Shown here: piece after piece, positions 1-5,774 of the stretch
Numbering within the stretch: the first letter of the stretch is position 1
Layout: each line of letters begins with the position of its first letter
NCBI GenBank assembly: GCA_946886925.1
Contig: CAMPJQ010000186.1
Location: forward strand, 1 to 6,035
Origin: an uncultured Terrimonas sp.
Lineage (GTDB): Bacteria > Bacteroidota > Bacteroidia > Chitinophagales > Chitinophagaceae
Direction: 5' to 3'
DNA: 6,035 nt
Translations under genes and position numbers: made by a program
The notes under the pieces: model-generated
What the model saw: the letters and a program-made list of their open reading frames with translations, nothing else
What the model was told of the DNA's origin: nothing
The model's database searches: none

Positions 1-302
1 TATTACAGCATGAAGACCTGGCACAGGTAATTGAAAATGCCAATAAAGCTTCTGTTAATTTCCATACCGATCACTCTATGGGCAGCCTGGCCAAAGTACT
101 TACAAAAATTGCTGAGGGAGGGATCAATCTCAGTAAATTGCAAAGCTCGCCTATCCCGGGATCCGACTTCAGATACTCTTTTCATGCCGATATGGAATTT
201 GATTCGCTGGGCCGGTTTTACCAGGTAATAAAAGACATAAAAGGCCTTACTGAAGATTTAAAAATTTATGGCGTATACCGAAAGGGGAAACATTATTCTT
301 AA
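1..302 (+). CDS. pheA: Prephenate dehydratase, C-terminal ACT domain (5' end outside window)
   Basis: The frame is open from base 3 to a TAA at 300-302 and encodes the last 99 residues of a protein that begins upstream. Visible are the NKAS entry into an ACT domain, the HSMGSLAKVL segment (counterpart of the GALV region of PheA regulatory domains), GINLSKLQSSP (counterpart of the ESRP region), then YSFHADMEF and a final YGVYRKG. This pattern matches the C-terminal regulatory domain of monofunctional bacterial prephenate dehydratases. These cytosolic enzymes convert prephenate to phenylpyruvate and are usually inhibited by phenylalanine through the ACT domain. The catalytic PDT domain is not in the window, so the assignment rests on the ACT domain and on the neighbours (aminotransferase, tyrA, DAHP synthase, aroB). 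The next gene starts 32 bp downstream on the same strand, so co-transcription is likely. The first ATG inside the window (base 78) is internal to the domain and is not the start. Confidence 0.88.
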   Translation, partial: LQHEDLAQVIENANKASVNFHTDHSMGSLAKVLTKIAEGGINLSKLQSSPIPGSDFRYSFHADMEFDSLGRFYQVIKDIKGLTEDLKIYGVYRKGKHYS

Positions 303-307
303 CAATA

Positions 308-328
308 ACTTACTACTTACTACTTACC
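308..328. repeat. Three tandem copies of a 7-bp unit (ACTTACT, ACTTACT, ACTTACC)
   Basis: Two perfect heptamers and a third with one changed base run head to tail and fill two thirds of the 32-bp gap between the pheA stop and the aminotransferase start. A period of seven is plain in the sequence. Function is unknown. It could be a slippage-prone spacer or one member of a dispersed short-repeat family. The unit has no self-complementarity that would make a terminator. Confidence 0.85.
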
Positions 329-334
329 ACTATT

Positions 335-1513
335 ATGACAGCAAAACGATTAGAAGGGATTGGCGAATACTACTTCTCCCAAAAGCTGAGAGAAATAGAT
401 GAATTGAACCGGCAGGGCAGGCAAATCATTAACCTCGGTATTGGCAGTCCGGATATGCCTCCGCACCCGGACGTAATCAAAACCCTGCAGGAGGAAAGTG
501 CCAAATCCAACGTGCACGCTTACCAGAATTACAAAGGATCTCCCGTTTTGCGCAGTGCTATTGCAGCATGGTATGATAAATGGTACGGCGTAACGCTTAA
601 CCCCGAAACGGAAATATTACCACTGATCGGCAGCAAGGAAGGCATCATGCATATATGCATGACCTATATAAATGAAGGAGACGATGTATACGTGCCTAAT
701 CCCGGATACCCTACCTACCGGGGCGCCGCAAAATTGGCCGGAGGAAATATTGTAGAATATAAGCTGGAAGAAAACAACAACTGGCTGCCCGATTTTGAAA
801 AGCTTGAAAAACTGATCAGCACTTCAACGACAAATCAGTCAACCCGTTTGCTTTTCATAAATTATCCCCATATGCCTACGGGGCAGTTGCCAACTCAATC
901 ATTTTTTGAAACCCTGGTTGCGTTTGCAAAAGCAAACCGGCTGCTAATTGTGCACGATAATCCGTATAGTTTTATTTTGAACAACAGTCCCGCAAGCCTT
1001 TTAAGCGTGGAAGGCGCTAAAGAAGTAGCTGTGGAACTAAATTCATTAAGCAAATCGCAGAATATGGCCGGCTGGCGCGTAGGAATGTTATGTGGCGCAA
1101 GGGAAAGAATTGATGAGGTATTGCGCTTTAAAAGCAATATGGACAGCGGTATGTTTTTGCCGGTTCAACTGGCGGCCGCAAGAGCCTTAATGCTTGGCAG
1201 GGAATGGTACAACAGCATTAATACAATGTATAAAAAACGGAGAGAAAAAGTATTTGCCTTGCTGCAGTTGCTTAATTGCTCATTTTCACCAGAGCAGGCA
1301 GGCATGTTTGTATGGGCCAAAATTCCAGGAAGCTACAAAGATGGCTATGCTTTAAGTGACGAGGTATTGTATAGTTCAAATGTATTTATAACGCCGGGAG
1401 GCATTTTTGGAAGCGCGGGCGAGCGGTATGTAAGGGTAAGCTTATGTTGCACAGAGCAAAAAATAGAAGATAGCATAAACAGAATCAAAACATCACAGAA
1501 AGGAAAAAAATAA
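335..1513 (+). CDS. PLP-dependent class I/II aminotransferase, probably aromatic amino acid biosynthesis
   Basis: The 392-residue protein has the usual length of a fold-type I aminotransferase. Landmarks in order are LGIGSPDMPPH (34-44), YQNYKGSPVLR (63-73), GSKEG (99-103, PLP phosphate region), PNPGYPTY (121-128), NYPHMPTG (176-183), HDNPYSF with Asp208 and Tyr211 (cofactor ring contacts), SLSKSQNMAGWRVG with Lys240 as the Schiff-base lysine and Arg248 as phosphate ligand, and YVRVSLC with Arg367 as the likely carboxylate-binding arginine. The family moves an amino group between an amino acid and a 2-oxo acid in the cytosol. Lying between pheA and tyrA, it probably aminates phenylpyruvate and 4-hydroxyphenylpyruvate, or possibly prephenate. 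The substrate cannot be read from the sequence, and the fold also resembles aspartate and LL-diaminopimelate aminotransferases. Odd point: the Asn normally preceding PTG is Met180. The ATG at 335 suits the family N-terminus; no Shine-Dalgarno is seen. The tyrA ATG follows the stop by 3 bp. Confidence 0.9.
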   Translation: MTAKRLEGIGEYYFSQKLREIDELNRQGRQIINLGIGSPDMPPHPDVIKTLQEESAKSNVHAYQNYKGSPVLRSAIAAWYDKWYGVTLNPETEILPLIGSKEGIMHICMTYINEGDDVYVPNPGYPTYRGAAKLAGGNIVEYKLEENNNWLPDFEKLEKLISTSTTNQSTRLLFINYPHMPTGQLPTQSFFETLVAFAKANRLLIVHDNPYSFILNNSPASLLSVEGAKEVAVELNSLSKSQNMAGWRVGMLCGARERIDEVLRFKSNMDSGMFLPVQLAAARALMLGREWYNSINTMYKKRREKVFALLQLLNCSFSPEQAGMFVWAKIPGSYKDGYALSDEVLYSSNVFITPGGIFGSAGERYVRVSLCCTEQKIEDSINRIKTSQKGKK

Positions 1514-1516
1514 ACA

Positions 1517-2365
1517 ATGTTCGATACCATTACCATTGTAGGCGTAGGTCTTATCAGCGGTTCTTTTAGTATTATCTTAAAGGAGAAAGGATTAGTAAAA
1601 CATGTGATTGGTGTAAGCCGCACGGAGACGAGTATAAAAAAAGCGCTTGATTTAGGCATCATAGACGAAGCGCTGCCATTGGAAGAAGCCGTTAAAAAAA
1701 GCGATCTTATTTATGTTGCCATTCCTGTTGATGCCACTATTCCGGTGATGGAGAAAATAATGGATCTGATAACCGAAAAACAAATTGTGGCAGATGCAGG
1801 TTCTACCAAGCAGGCACTCTGCGAAGCCTTGGCCAATCATCCTATGAGAAGCCGTTTTGTTGCTACACATCCAATGTGGGGAACAGAATACAGCGGGCCC
1901 GAAGCAGCCGTTCGGGATGCATTTGCCGGGCGTACCTGTGTAATTTGTGAGAAAGAAAAGAGCGATAAAGATGCTGTTGATACCATTGAAGAAGTATATA
2001 AACTCCTGGGGATGCATGTTACCTATATGGATGCAGATGCGCATGATATGCATGCTGCTTATGTAAGCCATATTTCTCATATCACCTCTTTTGCCCTGGC
2101 AAATACAGTGCTGGAAAAGGAAAAAGAAGAAAATGCCATTTTTGAACTGGCAGGCGGTGGCTTTGAAAGCACAGTCCGGCTTGCGAAAAGCAATCCCGCT
2201 ATGTGGCTTCCCATTTTCAGGCAAAATCGCGAACATGTATTAGATGTACTCAATGAGCATATTACGCAATTAAGGAAATTCAAAAGTTGCATCGAAAAAG
2301 AAAATTATGTCTATTTACAGGAACTCATGGAAAATGCCAATAAAATAAATCGTATAATCAGGTAA
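1517..2365 (+). CDS. tyrA: Prephenate (or arogenate) dehydrogenase, monofunctional TyrA
   Basis: This 282-residue protein has the two-domain layout of TyrA: an N-terminal Rossmann domain and a helical dimerisation domain. The nucleotide-binding loop is GVGLISGS (9-16), followed by VIGVSR (30-35) at the end of the second strand. ADAGSTK (92-98, Ser96) and THPMWGTEYSGP (117-128, His118) correspond to the catalytic Ser and His regions of characterised TyrA enzymes; SHISH (184-188) and the later AGGGFESTVR segment fit the substrate site. It oxidatively decarboxylates prephenate to 4-hydroxyphenylpyruvate, or arogenate to tyrosine; the sequence does not decide which. There is no fused chorismate mutase and no C-terminal ACT domain, so tyrosine feedback, if any, works differently. 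It begins 3 bp after the aminotransferase stop, so translational coupling is likely; an AGGAAA stretch at about 1501 is rather far from the start to be a good ribosome site. The third position of the glycine loop is Ser14 instead of Gly. Confidence 0.93.
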   Translation: MFDTITIVGVGLISGSFSIILKEKGLVKHVIGVSRTETSIKKALDLGIIDEALPLEEAVKKSDLIYVAIPVDATIPVMEKIMDLITEKQIVADAGSTKQALCEALANHPMRSRFVATHPMWGTEYSGPEAAVRDAFAGRTCVICEKEKSDKDAVDTIEEVYKLLGMHVTYMDADAHDMHAAYVSHISHITSFALANTVLEKEKEENAIFELAGGGFESTVRLAKSNPAMWLPIFRQNREHVLDVLNEHITQLRKFKSCIEKENYVYLQELMENANKINRIIR

Positions 2366-2426
2366 TATTAAGAGAAATACAGCATACAAAATGGCAAATA
2401 ATAAGCAGAATCAGCGAAATCGTGTT

Positions 2427-2434
2427 TATCTTTG
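2427..2434 (+). promoter_or_regulatory. Bacteroidota-type -7 promoter box, TATCTTTG
   Basis: TATCTTTG matches the TAnnTTTG -7 consensus used by the primary sigma factor of Bacteroidota. It lies 18 bp before the helicase ATG, in the 87-bp gap after tyrA, which is the longest gap in the window. No convincing TTTG -33 box is seen about 20 bp further upstream, which is common for this weaker element. If used, transcription would start near 2441, in a run of seven T, giving a leader of only about 12 nt. Confidence 0.55.
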
Positions 2435-2452
2435 CGAAAATTTTTTTAATAT

Positions 2453-4129
2453 ATGATGACATTTGAAGAGTTGGGTTTAGACGGGAGATTGGTACAGGCT
2501 ACCGATGCTTTGGGATTTAAACAGCCAACCCCTATACAGGAAAAAGCGATTCCTGTTTTGCTGAGCGGCACCAAGGATTTGGTGGGGTTGGCGCAAACAG
2601 GTACAGGAAAAACGGCGGCTTTTGGCTTACCGTTGCTGCAATTGATAGATGCAAAAGATAAATATCCGCAGGCATTGGTGGTTTGTCCTACCAGGGAATT
2701 GTGTATGCAGATTGTGAATGAAATAGAGCTCTTTAAGAAATTTATAACCGGCATGCATGTGGTGGCCGTATATGGGGGAACTTCTATTGGGGCACAGATC
2801 AGGGACCTGAAAAGAGGAATACAGATTGTTGTAGCCACACCGGGAAGATTGATTGATTTAATTGAACGCAAAGCAATAAACCTTGAGCAAATTAAATATG
2901 TAGTGCTGGATGAAGCCGATGAAATGCTGAACATGGGTTTCCAGGATGACATTGAATTTATTTTACAGAACACACCAAATCGTGAAAGCACATGGCTGTT
3001 TAGCGCAACCATGCCCCCGGAAATCCGCCGTGTAAGTAAAAAATACATGAAACAGCCTGTAGAAATAACGGTGGGTAAAATGAACACTGCCAATAAAAAT
3101 GTTGATCATCAGTACTACGTGGCCAGCGCTCAGCACCGCTATGAAGCATTGAAACGATTAATTGATTTTAACCCCGGTATTTATGGCATCATCTTTACCA
3201 GAACCAAGGCAGATGCCCAGGCAATAGCCGAAAAACTTACGCGGGAAGGATACGATATTGATGCTTTGCATGGCGATCTTACTCAGCAGCAAAGAGACAA
3301 AGTGATGGGTGAGTTCAGGGATAAAACACTTCAGCTTTTAATAGCAACAGACGTAGCTGCAAGAGGCATTGATGTGCAGGGTATAACCCATGTTATTAAT
3401 TATGAATTGCCTGATGATGTAGAAGTATATACTCACCGCAGCGGCCGTACAGGACGCGCTGGTAATACAGGCATTTGCATGTCTGTTATACACAGCCGCG
3501 AAATTGGCAAGATCAGGCAAATTGAAAGAATGGTGCAGGTACCTTTTCATAAGCTTGAAATACCTGCAGGCAAGGATGTTTGCCGTAAACAGTTTTACCA
3601 TTTTATGGATAACCTGCTTCAACTGGATATAGAGGACGACAGCTACGAACCTTACATACCCATGCTGGAAGAAAAATTTGCGGAGGTGAGCAAGGAAGAG
3701 GTATTGAAAAGATTAGCTGCACATGAATTTAAAAGGTTCCTAAAATATTATGAAAATGCAGAAGATCTGAACGTAAGGGAAAGAACCCGCGAATACCGTG
3801 AAAGAGATCCGAGAGCATTTACAGAAAGACGGGATAGTACCCGCAGGCGCGATACCAGGGGACGTGAATTTGGCGGCAATGGTGGAGACTATACCAAATT
3901 GTTTGTCAATCTTGGTACTAAGGATGGATTTTACAAAGCGAGTTTTCTGCAATTTATTTTAGACATGAGCGACTTAAAAAAAGACTCGTTGGGCAGAATT
4001 GATATGAAGGAAATGAATAGCTGGATAGAAGTAGATAAAAGATCCGCCACCCAGATGATACGCTCTATTGACGGTAAAAAATACAAAGGAAGAAACATAA
4101 GAATGAATGATGCCGACCAGAGAAGATAG
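2453..4129 (+). CDS. DEAD-box ATP-dependent RNA helicase with basic linker and DbpA-like RNA-binding C-terminus
   Basis: All DEAD-box motifs are present in 558 residues: Q motif (F4, then GFKQPTPIQ 21-29), Walker A AQTGTGKT (47-54), PTREL (79-83), GG (108-109), TPGR (129-132), DEAD (153-156), SAT (184-186), IIFTRT (246-251), ATDVAARGID (298-307) and HRSGRTGR (328-335). A helical segment at about 365-440 resembles the dimerisation region of CsdA/CshA-type helicases. An Arg-rich linker (about 442-478) leads to a C-terminal domain (480-558) opening LFVNLG.KDG and carrying LGRIDM and YKGRNIRM, the pattern of the DbpA/CsdA RNA-binding fold. The protein should unwind short RNA duplexes with ATP in the cytoplasm; a role in ribosome assembly or RNA turnover, perhaps in the cold, is inferred from relatives such as DeaD/CsdA. 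The start is at 2453 or at the second Met (2456); both fit the N-terminus. It probably has its own promoter. It interrupts an otherwise aromatic-pathway gene series. Confidence 0.95.
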   Translation: MMTFEELGLDGRLVQATDALGFKQPTPIQEKAIPVLLSGTKDLVGLAQTGTGKTAAFGLPLLQLIDAKDKYPQALVVCPTRELCMQIVNEIELFKKFITGMHVVAVYGGTSIGAQIRDLKRGIQIVVATPGRLIDLIERKAINLEQIKYVVLDEADEMLNMGFQDDIEFILQNTPNRESTWLFSATMPPEIRRVSKKYMKQPVEITVGKMNTANKNVDHQYYVASAQHRYEALKRLIDFNPGIYGIIFTRTKADAQAIAEKLTREGYDIDALHGDLTQQQRDKVMGEFRDKTLQLLIATDVAARGIDVQGITHVINYELPDDVEVYTHRSGRTGRAGNTGICMSVIHSREIGKIRQIERMVQVPFHKLEIPAGKDVCRKQFYHFMDNLLQLDIEDDSYEPYIPMLEEKFAEVSKEEVLKRLAAHEFKRFLKYYENAEDLNVRERTREYRERDPRAFTERRDSTRRRDTRGREFGGNGGDYTKLFVNLGTKDGFYKASFLQFILDMSDLKKDSLGRIDMKEMNSWIEVDKRSATQMIRSIDGKKYKGRNIRMNDADQRR

Positions 4130-4177
4130 TGTGAAAAATAACCAACAATTCAATTTGTAACAAATAAAACATTTTAT

Positions 4178-5266
4178 ATGCAAGCGGTTGAAACCAATGC
4201 AAAAGCTGTAGTACTGGAAAAACTCAATAAAAAACCACTGATCATTTCCGGACCGTGCAGCGCCGAAACCGAAGAGCAGGTGATAGAAACAGCACAACGC
4301 CTGGCCAATACCGGAAAAGTAGATATGCTCCGGGCTGGCATATGGAAACCCCGTACCCGCCCCGGAAGTTTTGAAGGAATTGGCACAAAGGGTTTACCCT
4401 GGATGCAACAGGCAAAAAAAATAACAGGCTTGCCCACAACAGTAGAGGTAGCAACGGGTAAACAGGCCCAGGATGCATTGCACTTTGAAATAGATATGCT
4501 CTGGATAGGAGCGCGTACAACAGTAAATCCTTTCAGCGTGCAGGAAGTAGCGGATGCGTTGCGTGGTGCAGATGTTCCCGTATTCATCAAAAACCCCATC
4601 AATCCTGATCTTGAATTATGGACAGGTGCAGTAGAGCGCATAGCCAAAGCCGGTATTAAAACCATAGGATTGATTCATCGTGGATTTAGCGCATACGGCA
4701 ACACGGAATACCGCAACGCGCCCATGTGGCACCTGGCCATAGAAATGAAAAGGCGTAATCCCGAATTGAAAATAATCAACGATCCATCCCACATTTGCGG
4801 CCGCAGGGATATACTGATGGAAGTAGCACAAAAGGCTATTGACCTTGACTTTGATGGATTGATGATAGAAAGTCATATTGATCCGGATAATGCGTGGAGC
4901 GATGCCAAACAGCAGGTTACTCCCGAAAAACTGGCCGAAATGCTGGATGCAATTACCTGGAGAAAAGAAGATGTAAATTCGGAGGAGGTTCATGCTGCAC
5001 TGGAAAAACTCCGCCAGCAGATCAATCACCTCGATGATGAAATGATGCAGATATTAAGTCAGCGTATGAACCTGGCTGAGAAAATCGGGCAATACAAAAA
5101 AGACAATGACATTACGATCTTACAAACCTCCAGGTGGAATGAAATTCTGGAAAGAGCATTTAAAAGAGGTGAAAAGATTGGTTTAAGCAATGAATTTATT
5201 ACCAAGTATTTTGATGCTATACACATGGAATCTATCAACCATCAAAATAAGATCATGAACTCCTGA
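4178..5266 (+). CDS. aroF: Bifunctional DAHP synthase / AroQ-type chorismate mutase
   Basis: The first ~262 of 362 residues form a type I DAHP synthase barrel, starting near the core with no N-terminal ACT or ferredoxin-like extension. It condenses phosphoenolpyruvate with erythrose 4-phosphate. Expected metal ligands are Cys27 (GPCSAE), His205 (DPSH), Glu231 and Asp242; phosphate and substrate residues include KPRT (57-60), IGART (110-114, Arg113), KNP (138-140) and IHRG (166-169, Arg168). After a linker, residues about 272-358 form an AroQ chorismate mutase helical domain. Aligned by eye with the E. coli mutase, Arg279, Arg296, Lys307, Arg319, Ser352 and Gln356 are kept, while the E. coli Asp48 and Glu52 positions are Gln316 and Trp320. 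The same fusion is known from Prevotella, where each activity affects the other and prephenate feeds back on DAHP synthase. Similar control is likely here but inferred. The symbol is conventional; fused forms have no settled name. It starts 48 bp after the helicase with an A/T-rich leader and no Shine-Dalgarno. Confidence 0.95.
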   Translation: MQAVETNAKAVVLEKLNKKPLIISGPCSAETEEQVIETAQRLANTGKVDMLRAGIWKPRTRPGSFEGIGTKGLPWMQQAKKITGLPTTVEVATGKQAQDALHFEIDMLWIGARTTVNPFSVQEVADALRGADVPVFIKNPINPDLELWTGAVERIAKAGIKTIGLIHRGFSAYGNTEYRNAPMWHLAIEMKRRNPELKIINDPSHICGRRDILMEVAQKAIDLDFDGLMIESHIDPDNAWSDAKQQVTPEKLAEMLDAITWRKEDVNSEEVHAALEKLRQQINHLDDEMMQILSQRMNLAEKIGQYKKDNDITILQTSRWNEILERAFKRGEKIGLSNEFITKYFDAIHMESINHQNKIMNS

Positions 5267-5285
5267 ACCATTCCGCATCAATAAT

Positions 5286-5720
5286 ATGCAGGGCAGCACT
5301 AATACTTTTATTTATATCCATGCCATATGGTGTACCGCCGGCAGGCAGGCTTCGCTTACCGGTGTGATAAGAAAAGTATTATTTCCTTACATGAAAAAAA
5401 ATGGAGAAGAAAAGGGGATACAGGTAATAGCTGTAAACGGGGCCGGGGAACATGTTCATTGCCTCTTTAAGCTGATGCCTGTTCAACCGGTTTCCGAAAT
5501 CATAAAGCAACTCAAAACCGAATCCGCGAACTGGCTCAATGGCAATAAATTCCTTCTTCATACTTTTGACTGGGAAGATATTTATTCAGCATGGTCCGTT
5601 AGTCCTTCCACTGTTGATAAGGCTATGGAATATATCAGCAAACAGGAAGAATATCACCTGGCAAAAACCCTCGATGAAGAACTGGCTGCATTTGATAAAA
5701 TGGTCATTCAAATAATATAA
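5286..5720 (+). CDS. IS200-like (Y1, HUH) transposase-family protein, small
   Basis: The 144-residue protein matches the small Y1 transposases common in Bacteroidota. Visible are the N-terminal strand IYIHAIWCTAGRQ (9-21), the HUH metal motif in EHVHCLF (His56 and His58), VSEIIKQLKTESANWLN (69-85), FDWEDIYSAWSVSPSTVD (94-111) and a helix with the likely catalytic Tyr116 in MEYISKQEEYH, then EELAAF. HUH Y1 enzymes cut and rejoin single-stranded DNA through a 5'-phosphotyrosine. As all these residues are kept, the domain looks intact. The C-terminus stops soon after EELAAF and lacks the short Tyr/Asp/Glu-rich tail that I recall in relatives, so it may be slightly short. No subterminal hairpins, TnpB or accessory gene are visible. 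It lies 19 bp after the DAHP synthase stop and 54 bp before aroB, on the same strand, so it is probably co-transcribed. It may be a mobile element remnant, a solitary element, or a domesticated RAYT-like gene; the sequence does not decide. Confidence 0.85.
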   Translation: MQGSTNTFIYIHAIWCTAGRQASLTGVIRKVLFPYMKKNGEEKGIQVIAVNGAGEHVHCLFKLMPVQPVSEIIKQLKTESANWLNGNKFLLHTFDWEDIYSAWSVSPSTVDKAMEYISKQEEYHLAKTLDEELAAFDKMVIQII

Positions 5721-5752
5721 TCCGAATAATCCGGCCAACTCTGATTTCAAAA

Positions 5753-5764
5753 TCGTAAATACGA
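5753..5764. repeat. Compact inverted repeat TCGTA-AA-TACGA before aroB
   Basis: Two perfect 5-bp arms are separated by AA and end 10 bp before the aroB ATG. A second imperfect palindrome (GATTTCAAAATC, 5743-5754) abuts and overlaps it by two bases. The loop is too short for a stable RNA hairpin and no T run follows, so it is not a terminator. A protein-binding site, a dispersed short repeat or chance are all possible. Confidence 0.4.
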
Positions 5765-5774
5765 AACAACTGCA

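Noticed and set aside
31..45. 15-base identity GAAAATGCCAATAAA shared with tyrA near 2330
   Set aside because: Both copies are coding (Glu-Asn-Ala-Asn-Lys) in the same frame and use common codons. One short match between two genes is not evidence for a repeat or recombination site.
1652..2236. 194-codon open frame on the - strand inside tyrA
   Set aside because: It is fully antisense to a well-supported TyrA, and its translation (Phe, Cys and His rich with no recognisable domain) looks like a codon-bias shadow.
2366..2452. Search for a small RNA, riboswitch or terminator in the longest gap
   Set aside because: Apart from the -7 box, no stable stem, T-tailed hairpin or leader-peptide-like open frame was found.
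2446..3093. 215-codon open frame on the - strand over the helicase N-terminal domain
   Set aside because: It overlaps conserved DEAD-box motifs in the other strand, shows no family signature, and has no promoter or independent neighbour.
4150..4157. TCAATTTG as a -7 promoter box before the DAHP synthase gene
   Set aside because: It differs from TAnnTTTG at the second base and has no clear -33 partner. A weak promoter is possible, but the match is too poor to annotate.
4174..4665. 163-codon open frame on the - strand over DAHP synthase
   Set aside because: The sense strand encodes the conserved barrel motifs; the antisense product has low-complexity Ser/Ala content and no recognisable domain.
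5721..5733. CCG...CGG hairpin just after the transposase-family gene as an IS end or terminator
   Set aside because: Only 3 bp pair around a 7-nt loop and no T run follows, so it is indistinguishable from chance.
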